DNA of 64,000 bases from Vogesella mureinivorans (GCF_007644035.1 NZ_VMTV02000291.1:1-64000), one strand, 5' to 3'. Counted from the first letter of the stretch, positions 1 through 8,406 are shown. The notes: a model not told the origin generated them from the sequence alone. Made by a program: numbers and translations.

Positions 1-132
1 CCTAAAAGCCTCAAGTGCGGATGCAATACCAGCTGACCCATACTGCACTGACCTCATTGCCTTGGAAGCCTCAAGCGCCGTCGCGAGATCCTTACTCCTA
101 GAAGCCTCAAGTGCGGATGCAATACCAGCTGA
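1..132 (-). repeat. Direct repeat, two 36-bp copies 96 bp apart
   Basis: Positions 1-36 and 97-132 match at 35 of 36 bases. A shared core (GAAGCCTCAAG) also appears near 65. The spacing is a multiple of three, so the repeat stays in frame inside the partial minus-strand ORF. More copies may lie beyond the left edge. Confidence 0.8.
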
Positions 133-318
133 TGGCTTCAACGCATCCAAGGCCAACCCATACCGCTCTGATTCTTGACTGCCGGTGGTTTCTTCCTTGG
201 CAATACCGTTACTTGGTTCAACTTTGAGAAGATCGATTCGCTTACGGGGCATGTACAATTCCAAGTCATCTTGCATAGTCAGCATTATATGGCAGCAATT
301 ACTCTGAATACTGCTCAT
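1..318 (-). CDS. Partial repeat-containing hypothetical protein (C-terminus outside window)
   Basis: The reading frame is open from an ATG at 318 to the window edge (at least 106 residues). Other possible ATG starts are at 285, 276 and 252; none has a clear ribosome binding site. The DNA at 1-36 recurs at 97-132 with one mismatch, giving a 32-residue period that contains SAGIASALEA twice, with a shorter ATALEAS copy between them. The segment is Ala/Leu/Glu/Ser-rich and probably helical. It follows a terminator directly after the Mu G-like gene, where Mu carries its protease/scaffold gene, so it may be cargo inserted in the late operon. I do not recognise a family. Confidence 0.45.
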   Translation of the reverse strand, partial: MSSIQSNCCHIMLTMQDDLELYMPRKRIDLLKVEPSNGIAKEETTGSQESERYGLALDALKPSAGIASALEASRSKDLATALEASKAMRSVQYGSAGIASALEAFR

Positions 319-407
319 ACTCAAGCTGGAGTGCACAATCTTGCCGTTTAAACCCCGTTTAATTTCATCGCAAGCACACCTGCAGCACCAACGACGCCAC
401 CCACCCA

Positions 408-444
408 GCCAAAGCCCCGCAAAACGCGTTTACGGGGTTTTGGC
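408..444. terminator. Strong hairpin terminator after the G-like gene
   Basis: GCCAAAGCCCCG pairs with CGGGGTTTTGGC around a 13-nt loop. The hairpin lies directly after the stop codon of the G-like gene (445) and before the partial ORF on the same strand. It would separate head-gene transcription from whatever lies to the left. Confidence 0.7.
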
Positions 445-930
445 TTATCTGCCCACCAAACGTTGCAGATAGTCCAGGGCGGTTTGTTCGATCTCGGCTT
501 CGTCGCCTGGTGTCAGTGCCAGAAACGGCCTGGCCGGGATCACGCTGCCGGGGTGGTTGACCTTGGCCACTACGCGCCCGCCAAAGGCCAGCGCCTTCTT
601 GTCACGCGGCCGGATTTCATGGGCGCGGGTACGGCCACCGAACTGGTGGATGGCGGCGTACTTTTTGTTGCTACCCACCACAGCGCTGTCGGCGTCGCTG
701 TCCGAGTCGATACTGGCCGCCAGTTGGCCGCTGGCCTGCAGGATCTTGCCACCCGGCCGGCCTGGCGGTTTCAGGCCTTGCCACTTCGGGCGGCCTTCCT
801 GGGCGAAGTTTTCTTCCACCGCGTCTGCCATGATGGCAGCCACATTGGCCATCAACGGTGCACGCTGTTGCCTGGCGATACGCTCGATGGCGGCGGCAAT
901 GCCCTGGCGGTCGATTTTGATGTCTATCAT
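445..930 (-). CDS. Mu G-like virion morphogenesis protein
   Basis: This 161-residue protein resembles the phage virion morphogenesis family (Mu gpG / P2 gpS, Pfam Phage_tail_S), which acts in head or tail assembly. Typical features are the conserved central GGKILQASGQLAASI, the KYAAIHQFGGRT segment and the C-terminal IPARPFLALTPGDEAEI. I use ATG 930 (MIDIKIDRQG), where similarity begins; a longer frame opens at 960. It lies about 100 bp downstream of the F-like gene, as in Mu, and ends at a strong terminator. Family known from Mu; role here inferred. Confidence 0.85.
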   Translation of the reverse strand: MIDIKIDRQGIAAAIERIARQQRAPLMANVAAIMADAVEENFAQEGRPKWQGLKPPGRPGGKILQASGQLAASIDSDSDADSAVVGSNKKYAAIHQFGGRTRAHEIRPRDKKALAFGGRVVAKVNHPGSVIPARPFLALTPGDEAEIEQTALDYLQRLVGR

Positions 931-1034
931 GGCTATACTCAGTTCAGGCACCGGAAACACGGTGAATACTCCCGGCCGTAGGACGCTCTTCGGGGCGGAT
1001 CGCGTGAGGGTGAAGTGGGAGTCCCTCCCGGTGC

Positions 1035-2318
1035 CTACCCCCCCGCCCAGTCATTTCGTACTATCTCTCCGCGCTTCATCGCTTGTTCTGCCGCTTTGAC
1101 GCTGCTTTCCCTGAATGATGTCAAAAACAAGGCTTTGCCCGATTGGGTGGCTTTGATCACCGCGTGATAAACACGGCCGGCACGCTGGATAAAGACCAGA
1201 TTCAAATCGCCTTGGCGTATCACAATTTGCGCCCGTTCAATCACCTCCTGCACCCGCCAGTAATCCGCCAGATCAATGCTCTGGCCATCACGGCTGACGA
1301 ACTGCTTGGCCAGCGTGTCATCAGACAGCCAGACGGTTTGCGCCTCGGCGTTCAACAACTGACGATATTCATCAGACAGCACTGCCACCGGGTAACGCTG
1401 GCCAACAGCCAGTGCCTGGCGTATAGCGTTTACGCTCTGGCCTGCGGCCAACCTTTCGGCCACTGCACTATCCAGCTGCTGATACCAGCGGGCAAAGTCC
1501 GGCCCGGTCAGCGTGCCGCGCACGTACTGGCGGGCAGTGTCCACGGGGTAACGATCCAGATCCGGCTGGTAGGCTGCTTGCCCGGCATTGAAGCCAAAGC
1601 CGGCGTCGGCCATGAACGGTTGGCCGGCCGGGTCGCGGAACAACGGTGCCGGCCGGGTATTGCCCTGGCGGTCTATCGGCTGCTGCACCGCTTCCATCAG
1701 GCCTTCGCTGCTGGATGTCTTAATGCCCTGGCGCTCGATGTCGCGCTGGCTGCGGGTACGCACGCGGCAGCGGCAGTTCCAGCCGTTGGGTGGATAGAAG
1801 GCGCGCCAGAACGGGTCGTCGTAGCGGAACACGCGGCCGTGCATGGCAGCGTGGCGCGGGCGGGTGCGGGTATCCAGCACCGCCACGTATTCCCACCACG
1901 GCCGGAACGCGGCATTGGCCAGCTGTGCCTGGTAGCGGCCAGCCATATAGGCCGACTGCAGGTTGGTGCGATAGATGGTTTCCAGCCGGCGCGGGTTCAG
2001 CCGTTTGCCTTCGATTTCGCCGGTACTTTTGTCAACGATGCGCCCCTTACCCCACCAGCCTTTTGCCTCCAGCACCGGCTGCAAGCGGTGTTGAAAACCC
2101 TGCAGCGTTTCGCCGTTTGTCAATGCCTGGTCCAGCGCACCCCGGATGTCCTGCAGGATATCCAGCTTGGCCACGCCGGCCACGGTGAAGGCTTTGGCGT
2201 GCGCCTCGACCCAGACGTCCTGCCACTTGAAGCTGATGGCAAAGCCCTTGCTCTCGAAATAGCGGATGGCTTCTTCCGGTGGCAGACCGATGGCAAAGCC
2301 CAAGTCAGCGCTCGGCAT
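1035..2318 (-). CDS. Mu F-like minor head protein
   Basis: The 427-residue protein carries the phage Mu F / SPP1 gp7 head-morphogenesis domain, including RPRHAAMHGRVF followed by YPPNGWNCRCR near residues 160-195. In Mu, F is a minor head protein located near the portal and needed for DNA packaging or injection. The N-terminus MPSADLGFAIGLPPEEAI resembles Mu F, so I prefer ATG 2318, which has a G-rich ribosome site, over ATG 2336. The start overlaps the end of the portal gene, implying translational coupling. Confidence 0.92.
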   Translation of the reverse strand: MPSADLGFAIGLPPEEAIRYFESKGFAISFKWQDVWVEAHAKAFTVAGVAKLDILQDIRGALDQALTNGETLQGFQHRLQPVLEAKGWWGKGRIVDKSTGEIEGKRLNPRRLETIYRTNLQSAYMAGRYQAQLANAAFRPWWEYVAVLDTRTRPRHAAMHGRVFRYDDPFWRAFYPPNGWNCRCRVRTRSQRDIERQGIKTSSSEGLMEAVQQPIDRQGNTRPAPLFRDPAGQPFMADAGFGFNAGQAAYQPDLDRYPVDTARQYVRGTLTGPDFARWYQQLDSAVAERLAAGQSVNAIRQALAVGQRYPVAVLSDEYRQLLNAEAQTVWLSDDTLAKQFVSRDGQSIDLADYWRVQEVIERAQIVIRQGDLNLVFIQRAGRVYHAVIKATQSGKALFLTSFRESSVKAAEQAMKRGEIVRNDWAGG

Positions 2319-3897
2319 GGATACGCCCCCATACATCGGCCACGAAGATGGCGCGGGCCATCAGCTCGGTCAGCGCGGCATCGTCCATCTGCGGGTAAGC
2401 TTCGGCCAGGGCGGCCAGCGCATCGTCGGGCGTGGCGCCATCACGAATGGCACTGATGGCCGGTGCCAGCATGCTGGCCAGCGTGTCGGCAGCAGTATCC
2501 GACAGGCTGGCGGCGTCTATGGCGGCCTGATCCGGGTACACCACTTCGCCCTGGTCGTTGCTCAGTACCGCCCGGTACTGGAAACCGGCAGCGGCTGGCG
2601 CCGGTTTTGACACCTGGCGCAGCGCGGGCGGCAGCGCCATTTCCGGGCGCGGGGCAATCAGCACCTCGTCGTCCGGCCCCGCTTCAGGAATCGCCAGCTT
2701 GTCGTGTACCCAACTGGTCTTTACCCGCAGCCCCAGCCCCACCAGCTTCGGCAGGCTGTCGGCGTACAGCTTGAGGTCTTCCGGCTCACGGGTATCGAAC
2801 ACCAGGCGCGGCTGGCGGCGCGGGTCGACGTTGGCGTAGTTCAGCGCCAGCAATGGCCAGATCAGGTCGCGGCTAATGGTACCGGCCAGCTGCTTGGCGT
2901 CCGATACCATCAGGTCGCGGCGCACTTCGTTATGTACATTGCCCAGCGCGTGGGTGCTGCTGGCACCGTCGGCCTGGCTGGTGAGCGTGCCGCCCAGGAT
3001 GGCTTTGGACTGGCTGCGCTCGCACCAGGACACCATGGCCATGAACGGGTCGTGGCTGCCCTTGGCCGCCTCTTCGAACTCGATAAGCATGCCATCGGGA
3101 ATGATGCCGGCAGCGTTGTGGCCGATGCTGGCCACCGCCCGCAACAGCGTGGCTTTCTCTTCCTTGGTGGCGCCGGCCGGGTATTTGCCCAGCCGCAGCG
3201 GCAGGCCGTAGATTTCCAGGAACTCGGCCAGATCGCGCACGCTGTAGCTTTTGAACAGGTAGGGCCAGGCCAGCACGCGGTGCAGGCCGGCGCGGTTCAG
3301 GTAGCCGCTTTTGGCTTTGTGCTTGTGCACGATCCAGCCGAATGGCCGCAGCACGGCACCGTCCAGGCTGTTGTCACGCAAGCGCAGGTCGTTGCCGTCA
3401 TGCCGTGCTGTCTGGAACCAGCGCGGTGGCCGGTGGCTGATGGCCTTGGGCAGCCAGGTAGTGCCCTGGCGCTGCCATTCGATTTCCTGTGCAGAAAAGC
3501 TGTGGCCGATGCCGTCCAGGGCGTCCAGCATGATGTCTTCCAGGTCGGGCATGTCCTGCAGCCAGGCCATGACCTGGGCGGCTTGTTTCTTCTCGGTAGC
3601 GCTGGCGCTGTCTGGCGGCTCTATCGACCAGTCCAGCGTCAGGATGGCGCGCTTGCGCTTGCTCATCTCGGCGTAGATGTGGGCGTCTTTCTCTTCCATG
3701 TCGGCAAACAGGTCGGCCTGGGCGGCCAGGTCGCCGCGCTCGGCGTCTTCCAGGATGCGGTGCAGCCGTTGCGGGGTCAGCCCGCGTGAGGGGTGCGCCG
3801 CCTGGTCGCGCTGCAGGCTCCACAGCTCGGCGGTTTGTGGCTCGGCCAGGTCGGCACTGCGAATGGGGCGGCCGTGTTGGTCTACGATTTGCGGCAT
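2305..3897 (-). CDS. Mu gp29-like portal protein
   Basis: The 530-residue protein belongs to the Mu gp29 / DUF935 portal family, which forms the dodecameric vertex through which DNA enters and leaves the capsid. Recognisable blocks are the N-terminal MPQIVDQHGRPI, the ILTLDWSIEPPDS segment, KYSVRDLAEFLEIYGLPLR-like sequence near residue 220, and the LGNVHNEVRRDLM stretch. ATG 3897 is preceded by GAGGTG at good spacing and is preferred over the longer frame to 3918. It sits between terminase and F, as in Mu. Confidence 0.93.
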   Translation of the reverse strand: MPQIVDQHGRPIRSADLAEPQTAELWSLQRDQAAHPSRGLTPQRLHRILEDAERGDLAAQADLFADMEEKDAHIYAEMSKRKRAILTLDWSIEPPDSASATEKKQAAQVMAWLQDMPDLEDIMLDALDGIGHSFSAQEIEWQRQGTTWLPKAISHRPPRWFQTARHDGNDLRLRDNSLDGAVLRPFGWIVHKHKAKSGYLNRAGLHRVLAWPYLFKSYSVRDLAEFLEIYGLPLRLGKYPAGATKEEKATLLRAVASIGHNAAGIIPDGMLIEFEEAAKGSHDPFMAMVSWCERSQSKAILGGTLTSQADGASSTHALGNVHNEVRRDLMVSDAKQLAGTISRDLIWPLLALNYANVDPRRQPRLVFDTREPEDLKLYADSLPKLVGLGLRVKTSWVHDKLAIPEAGPDDEVLIAPRPEMALPPALRQVSKPAPAAAGFQYRAVLSNDQGEVVYPDQAAIDAASLSDTAADTLASMLAPAISAIRDGATPDDALAALAEAYPQMDDAALTELMARAIFVADVWGRIHAER

Positions 3898-3908
3898 GTT
3901 TGTCACCT

Positions 3909-5558
3909 CTACCAGCAACCTTCGCCAAAGGTGGCGTTGTCTTCGTCGTCTTCGCGGTGCACGGAATGCCCCCGCGTGACGGCTTCAAATTCAATCGGGG
4001 CCGCTTCGTTGCGGCTGGCGTAGTCGGCCAGCAGCAAGGCAATGGCGCTATCACCGTGGCGCTTGCCGCCCTGGGTGCTTCCGGTCTCTTTGGTACGCGC
4101 GTCCGGCACACGCGGGATGCCGCGTATCACCTGTACCTGGCGGTAGTCGGTGAGCACGTCTTCGTCGGCCGGCAGGTCGCACAGCGTGCCGTCTTCCAGC
4201 GCGGCCTTCAGCTTGGGGAAGTTCTCCATGTAGAAACTTTCCGTAGCCTGGATGCTGTGGATGCGGGTAGCGCCGTAACGCTGGGTGGCTTTTTCGGCCA
4301 GGTAGGCACCGTTGCCGCGTGCATCCAGTGCGGCGGACAGGAAGTTGGGCAGCCGGTCCAGGATGTAAAACAGCATCTGCCGCTGCTGGTCGAACGGCAT
4401 GTTACGGATCTCTACCTGGAACAGCACCCGCCGGTACAGGCCGTGGCGTACCAGCGGCTTGAAGATGGTGAGGTCTCCCGTGCGGGCGAAGTCTTCGCCT
4501 AAGTAGCACTTGGCGTTCTTGGGCACCTTGTCCAGCAGCGGCTTCAGGTGGGTGTCGCACCAGTCACGTATATCTGCCTCGCGCACGCTTTCGGGCAGCA
4601 AGGTAAAGGCGTCGTCACGGGCGATGCGCAGCACCGGCGTGGCCGGGTTGGCGCGGCTGTCGATCAGTGCCCGGCTGAAGTAGCTGCCACCGCTCTTACG
4701 CGGTACACAGCCGTACTCTTCCTCGGCGCACTCCACGCTGGGCGCGTTCTTGTACAGGTCGTCTCGCCATTTCTTTTCGCCCTCTGGCGTCCAGGTCTGG
4801 CCGGTGACGTAGCAGATACGCTGGTACAGGCCATCGGCAATGGCGTCGTCCAGCGTGATGCGGTGCACGCTGTAGTCCTTGCGGCCTTCGCGGGCGTCGG
4901 TGATGTACTGGCAGAACGGGTTGTCCACGCCGTTGTGGGTGCTGATCAGCCGCACCTTGTTGCCCCACATGGTCAGTGCCAGCGCCGCTTTCAGCAGCTC
5001 TTCCAGGCTGTCGTGGAAGGCCGCTTCGTCAATCACCACATCGCCCTGCAGGCCGCGCAGGTTGGACGGCCGGCTGGATAGCGCCTGGATCTTGAAGCCG
5101 CTTTTGGGGAAGCGGATCATGTAGGTCAGGATTTCTTCCTGCTTGCCTTCGTCCCAGAACGTCTGCTCGTAGACGTCGGCCTGCGCCAGCTCGTTAAACG
5201 CCTTGGCGAACAGTGCACAGGCGGCGATGTACTCCAGCGCCATTTCCCTCTTGCTGCCTACGTAGAAGGTATTGCAGCCCTGGCGGCGGCGTGGCCGGGC
5301 GGCCTTTACCACGTTGCGGCCGGCCTCTGCCCAGGTAATGCCGGTGCGGCGGCTCTTCTCGGCAAACATGATCTGTGCTTCGTCGGCAAACCAGCGCTGC
5401 TGGTACGGCAGGAATACCGGCTGTTCGGCTGGTATGGCGTCGGCCACGTCCTGTGGCACCACCACGCCGGCCAGCGCCAGCTCTTCGGCCAGGTCGATCT
5501 TGCGTGGGGTGCCGACAGGGGTGAGCGTCGAGGCGGCTTGTGCCGCTGGCTTGGCCAT
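3909..5558 (-). CDS. Mu gp28-like terminase large subunit
   Basis: The 549-residue protein is the packaging motor ATPase/nuclease. A terminase-type Walker A-like segment (EKSRRTGITWAEAG) lies near residue 70 and the Walker B GDVVIDEAAFHD near residue 175. Downstream is LISTHNG, the usual coupling motif, followed by a C-terminal nuclease-like half with conserved acidic residues (CYLGEDFARTGDLT; LDARGNGAYLAEKA). Length fits Mu gp28. Its ATG overlaps the stop of the preceding gp27-like gene (ATGA). It is intact and probably functional. Confidence 0.95.
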   Translation of the reverse strand: MAKPAAQAASTLTPVGTPRKIDLAEELALAGVVVPQDVADAIPAEQPVFLPYQQRWFADEAQIMFAEKSRRTGITWAEAGRNVVKAARPRRRQGCNTFYVGSKREMALEYIAACALFAKAFNELAQADVYEQTFWDEGKQEEILTYMIRFPKSGFKIQALSSRPSNLRGLQGDVVIDEAAFHDSLEELLKAALALTMWGNKVRLISTHNGVDNPFCQYITDAREGRKDYSVHRITLDDAIADGLYQRICYVTGQTWTPEGEKKWRDDLYKNAPSVECAEEEYGCVPRKSGGSYFSRALIDSRANPATPVLRIARDDAFTLLPESVREADIRDWCDTHLKPLLDKVPKNAKCYLGEDFARTGDLTIFKPLVRHGLYRRVLFQVEIRNMPFDQQRQMLFYILDRLPNFLSAALDARGNGAYLAEKATQRYGATRIHSIQATESFYMENFPKLKAALEDGTLCDLPADEDVLTDYRQVQVIRGIPRVPDARTKETGSTQGGKRHGDSAIALLLADYASRNEAAPIEFEAVTRGHSVHREDDEDNATFGEGCW

Positions 5559-6097
5559 CAGGCTTTACCCAGCAGAATGCGGCGGATGCGGGCTTCCATC
5601 TGCTCGCTCATGCCATCTGCGCCGCGCATTTCTTCCAGCTTCTCCTCCTGCTCGGCCAGCAGCTGGGCGCGTGCTTCGCGCTCGATGCGCTCCTGCTCTT
5701 CGCGGCGGAATTTCTTCTGCACCACCGTGGCACGGCCCAGCTCGGCCACTGCCTTGGCCACCTTCGGCAGGTCGATCTTGCCTTCCTCGGACACCATCAG
5801 CAGCTGGAAGATTTTTTCCTGCACCAGGCGCATCAGCGCTTCGTTGACCGCGCCTTCGTTATCCGGCGCGGCCTCCACCACGGCACGCGCCTGCTGGCTG
5901 GCCATCTTCAGCGCGGCCAGCTTGTCTTCGAAGGTCTGGCCATAGCGGTGGATGGCGCTTTTACTGATGTCGTAGCCCTTGGCACGCAAGGCTTCGGCCA
6001 GCAGGTCGTAGCCGGAAAAATCGCCCTCTACCAGGGCGCTATCCAGCCAGGCTTTAACGTCCGGCGGCAGACTGGTGATTTTTGAACGTGGCGGCAT
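5558..6097 (-). CDS. Mu gp27-like protein (DUF3486), probable small terminase
   Basis: This 179-residue helical protein matches the DUF3486 / Mu gp27 family that precedes terminase in Mu-like phages and is thought to act as the small terminase or DNA-recognition subunit. It begins MPPRSKITSLPPDV, then a helix-turn-helix-like region (GYDISKSAIHRYGQ), and ends in a charged coiled coil (RREEQERIEREARAQLLAEQ). ATG 6097 has GAGG at suitable distance and avoids overlapping the previous gene, so it is preferred to 6130. The small-terminase role is inferred from position. Confidence 0.88.
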   Translation of the reverse strand: MPPRSKITSLPPDVKAWLDSALVEGDFSGYDLLAEALRAKGYDISKSAIHRYGQTFEDKLAALKMASQQARAVVEAAPDNEGAVNEALMRLVQEKIFQLLMVSEEGKIDLPKVAKAVAELGRATVVQKKFRREEQERIEREARAQLLAEQEEKLEEMRGADGMSEQMEARIRRILLGKA

Positions 6098-6104
6098 GGC
6101 GACC

Positions 6105-6425
6105 TCAGAAGTACTTGGCCGGCCGGGCAATGCCGGGCTGGCAGTCCACGGTGTATTCCACGATGTCCACGCCCAGGCGCGTGAGGTCGGCGTACCACGG
6201 GCCGGCAGGGTCGACCTTGATGGTCACCAGCTGGCGGTCTTTCAGGTAGTCCAGCTCGCGGCGCTGCTCCATCTGGGTGGCATCCGGGTAGATGCTCTGG
6301 ATGGTGGACAGGATCAGCGCCTCGTGCGCGCCCACCGGGCGGGCGTTGTTCAGCGTGAGCAGCAGCGCCCAGCGCATGCTTTCGCGGCGGGCGCGGGCCG
6401 GGTCGAGTGCGGTTTGGATCATCAT
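6105..6425 (-). CDS. Mu-like small protein, winged-helix-like
   Basis: The 106-residue product occupies the position between the DUF2730 protein and gp27 in Mu-like phages. It has the look of a small winged helix: an N-terminal ARRESMRWALLLTLNNARP helix, the VGAHEALILSTIQSIYPDAT turn, and a C-terminal basic/hydrophobic hairpin with LVTIKVDPAG. A DNA-binding or packaging accessory role is possible but not shown. It overlaps the DUF2730 stop codon by 4 bp. Confidence 0.75.
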   Translation of the reverse strand: MMIQTALDPARARRESMRWALLLTLNNARPVGAHEALILSTIQSIYPDATQMEQRRELDYLKDRQLVTIKVDPAGPWYADLTRLGVDIVEYTVDCQPGIARPAKYF

Positions 6426-6760
6426 GGTTTCCTTTGCATGGCCAGCTGCTGCAGGCTGTGGGCGACGCCGTCCAGCTTGGCTTCGATGGTGGTCTGATTA
6501 CGGATGAAGTCTTCACGGCGCACGTATTCCAGCGGCAGCGTGCCCATGAGCTTTAGCAGGTCTTTTTCCAGCTCCACCAGCTTGGCGCGGTGGTCTTCCA
6601 GCGTAGTGGCGGTGATTTCCTGCGATGCCGCTACCGCCTGAAATTTCTCGGTGATGCTGCGGCTGACCTGGCTGGCCAGGATTTTGGCCAGCGTCCAGAA
6701 CCCGCCCAGGATGGTGAGCAGCAAGGTGATGGCTTGCCATAGTTCCAGCGTGATGTTCAT
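6422..6760 (-). CDS. Mu gp26-like protein (DUF2730)
   Basis: This 112-residue protein has one N-terminal membrane segment (about residues 7-25, LWQAITLLLTILGGFWTLAK) followed by a long charged helix with likely coiled coil. That is the layout of the DUF2730 / Mu gp26 family found just upstream of gp27 in Mu-like phages. Its function is unknown. Both ends overlap neighbours by ATGA junctions, so it is co-translated with the TraR-like gene and the winged-helix-like gene. Confidence 0.8.
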   Translation of the reverse strand: MNITLELWQAITLLLTILGGFWTLAKILASQVSRSITEKFQAVAASQEITATTLEDHRAKLVELEKDLLKLMGTLPLEYVRREDFIRNQTTIEAKLDGVAHSLQQLAMQRKP

Positions 6761-6969
6761 TTGTGCCCCTTTTCACAAGCGGTTTGGCACCGGATGCAGC
6801 GCGTGCAGCCCATCGCAGCCTGGCGTCGTTTCTCGGGTATGGCTTGGCCGCAGCGCATGCAATGCTCCAGGCTGCTACCCTGCGGCCGGCTGGCAGCCGC
6901 TTGGGCAGCCAGCGCCTGCTCGCGCTGGCGCTGCTCCAGTGCTTGTGCCCGGTCGTACACGTCGGTCAT
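6757..6969 (-). CDS. TraR/DksA-type zinc finger protein
   Basis: At 70 residues it is the usual size of phage and plasmid TraR proteins. Its C4 zinc finger is complete: HCMRCGQAIPEKRR followed by GCTRCIRCQ, i.e. paired CxxC motifs. TraR and DksA insert into the RNA polymerase secondary channel and adjust promoter choice as ppGpp would. Here it could retune host transcription during late phage growth. It sits between Rz and DUF2730 with ATGA overlaps on both sides. Confidence 0.9.
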   Translation of the reverse strand: MTDVYDRAQALEQRQREQALAAQAAASRPQGSSLEHCMRCGQAIPEKRRQAAMGCTRCIRCQTACEKGHK

Positions 6970-7559
6970 GGTGTGGCCGCCTGCTGGTGCAGGCGGATGA
7001 ACAGCTGCAGCTGGCTTTCAAGCTGCTGGCACCACTGGCCGTAATCGGCCGCGTGGGCTAAGAGGTCGCGGGGTAATAGCCCGGCTGCGGCGGGGGCGGC
7101 TTCTGCGGTAGCTGCAGCATGTCCGGCGTTGGCTGCGGGCACTGCGGCAGCCAGGTCGGCGTCGGTGTAGCCAAGGAAGCGCTGGTAGAGGCGCAGGCTG
7201 TCAGGGCCAAGGCCAGTAAAAGCGGGGCCATCTTGCTGGGTGACATGGGTAATCCTTTTACGGTGTTGTGCCTGGGCTTGCGCCAGTGCCGCACGGGTGT
7301 GCAGCAGTTCGCTGCCAATCTGGTGGGCCTGCTGTTGCAGTACCAGGTAGCGGGCCTGGCTGGCTTGCAGCTGGCGGGCATGCAGCTGGCTGTCCTGGGC
7401 ACGCGCTGCCGCGTATTGCTGTTCCAAGCGCGCCAGCTTTAGTTCGCCGCTGCGGCTGGCCTGGGTGTGGCCCAGGTCGTAGCCCAGGTAGGCCACCACC
7501 GCCAGCGGCAGCACCACCTTGCCGATGCGCCAGGCGTTGAAAGCCAGGGTTTCAAGCAT
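6966..7559 (-). CDS. Rz-like inner-membrane spanin (i-spanin)
   Basis: The 197-residue protein has an N-terminal membrane anchor (VVLPLAVVAYLGYDLG, residues 15-30) and a long periplasmic helix rich in Gln and Ala, the i-spanin plan. A second gene encoding a Rz1-like lipoprotein lies entirely inside it in another frame (7058-7246). Spanins fuse inner and outer membranes in the last lysis step. It overlaps the holin by 8 bp. The C-terminal third is Ala-rich and variable, so family assignment rests on architecture and position. Confidence 0.8.
   Translation of the reverse strand: MLETLAFNAWRIGKVVLPLAVVAYLGYDLGHTQASRSGELKLARLEQQYAAARAQDSQLHARQLQASQARYLVLQQQAHQIGSELLHTRAALAQAQAQHRKRITHVTQQDGPAFTGLGPDSLRLYQRFLGYTDADLAAAVPAANAGHAAATAEAAPAAAGLLPRDLLAHAADYGQWCQQLESQLQLFIRLHQQAATP
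7058..7246 (-). CDS. Rz1-like outer-membrane lipoprotein spanin (o-spanin), nested in Rz
   Basis: The 62-residue frame starts at ATG 7246 with AAGGA 8 nt upstream. It reads MSPSKM, a hydrophobic stretch, and a lipobox LALTAC with the lipidated Cys at residue 18. The mature part is Pro-rich (PQPTPDMLQLPQKPPPPQPG), as in lambda Rz1. The gene is wholly embedded in Rz in a different frame, a known arrangement for spanin pairs. A longer upstream frame exists but the lipobox fixes the start. Confidence 0.87.
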   Translation of the reverse strand: MSPSKMAPLLLALALTACASTSASLATPTPTWLPQCPQPTPDMLQLPQKPPPPQPGYYPATS

Positions 7560-7782
7560 CGTTGGCCTCCTTGCTGTCGCGGCGGGTGGCTATCCAGCGG
7601 CGGGCGGCCGAGTAGCCCCCCACCATGCCCAGGTAGGCCAGCCAGATATCGGCACCCAGCGTGTCGCGCCAGCCTTGCTGGATGAACATGGCGGTGGCCA
7701 CCGCGCAGGCCACATTGGCCCACAGCTTGCTGTGGCTGAGGCGGCCGGTGGCCGGGTTGGTAAACAGGTCGGACACGTTCAT
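7552..7782 (-). CDS. Putative holin
   Basis: The 76-residue protein lies between amidase and spanins. It has a conserved-looking start MNVSDLFTNPATGRLSHSKLW, a membrane segment (ANVACAVATAMFIQQGW, residues 23-39) and a second hydrophobic stretch (IWLAYLGMVGGYSAARRW), ending in a charged tail. Two membrane segments with a charged C-terminus is the class II holin plan. Function is inferred from topology and position. Confidence 0.75.
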   Translation of the reverse strand: MNVSDLFTNPATGRLSHSKLWANVACAVATAMFIQQGWRDTLGADIWLAYLGMVGGYSAARRWIATRRDSKEANDA

Positions 7783-7786
7783 GGTG

Positions 7787-8305
7787 CTACGCCTGCAGGT
7801 TGGCCGGCAGCGGCTTCATGCCGGCTTGCAGCCAGTCGGCCACGTTGAAACCGGGGCAGGTTTTCAGCCACTCGGCAGGCTCTACCGTGCCGTCGCCGTC
7901 CTTGTCCGGCGACAGGTCGCGGTGGCCTACCACACGGGCCGCCGGGTACTGCGCTTTCAGCGCTTTCACCAGGCTGTGCAGGGCATCCCACTGCGCACGG
8001 GTAAAGCGGCTGGTGCCGACAAGGCAGATACCGATGGACTGGCTATTGAAGCCCTGCACGTGCGCGCCAACCTCGGCCATGGCGCGGCCGGTGTGCTTGC
8101 TGCCGTCGGTATCCAGCACAAAGTGGTAGCCGATGGCGGCCAGATCAGGGTTGAAGGCGGCACGGGCAGCGCGCTGGCGCTGAAAGCCACGCTGGGCATG
8201 CCAGCCGTCGATAACGGCAGTGGCCGACTGGGTGCGGCTACCCAGCTGCCGGCCGTTAGCGCTGGCCGAGCAGTGGATGACGATAAGGCTGATGGGGCGG
8301 GACAT
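7787..8305 (-). CDS. Endolysin, N-acetylmuramoyl-L-alanine amidase (Amidase_2)
   Basis: The 172-residue enzyme cleaves the amide bond between MurNAc and the stem peptide. Zinc ligands are visible: IVIHCSAS (His near residue 11), and GHRDLSPDKDGDGTVEPAEW with the second His; the third ligand is replaced by or equivalent to the Cys in LKTCPGF, as in phage amidases of this type. GYHFVLDTDG and HTGRAMAEVGAHVQGFN are typical of the fold. AGGAG precedes the ATG. It starts the lysis cassette just after a terminator. Confidence 0.93.
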   Translation of the reverse strand: MSRPISLIVIHCSASANGRQLGSRTQSATAVIDGWHAQRGFQRQRAARAAFNPDLAAIGYHFVLDTDGSKHTGRAMAEVGAHVQGFNSQSIGICLVGTSRFTRAQWDALHSLVKALKAQYPAARVVGHRDLSPDKDGDGTVEPAEWLKTCPGFNVADWLQAGMKPLPANLQA

Positions 8306-8338
8306 GGCGACTCCTGGAAAGCGGTGTCGCCAGCATAG

Positions 8339-8361
8339 AAAAAGCGCCCGCAGGGGGCGCT
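8339..8361 (-). terminator. Terminator between cargo cassette and lysis genes
   Basis: AGCGCCC pairs with GGGCGCT around GCAGG. Read on the minus strand the hairpin is followed by five Ts. It lies between the PIN gene stop (8407) and the amidase start (8305), so it isolates the PIN cassette from the late operon. Confidence 0.75.
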
Positions 8362-8406
8362 GTGAAGGGGGTCAGTGCCAAGAGAGTTAACAAAATAGAA
8401 TTAACA

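Noticed and set aside
1-132. Repeated 36-bp units as a possible CRISPR array
   Set aside because: Only two near-complete copies, spacing keeps a reading frame open, and there is no repeat palindrome or uniform spacer length.
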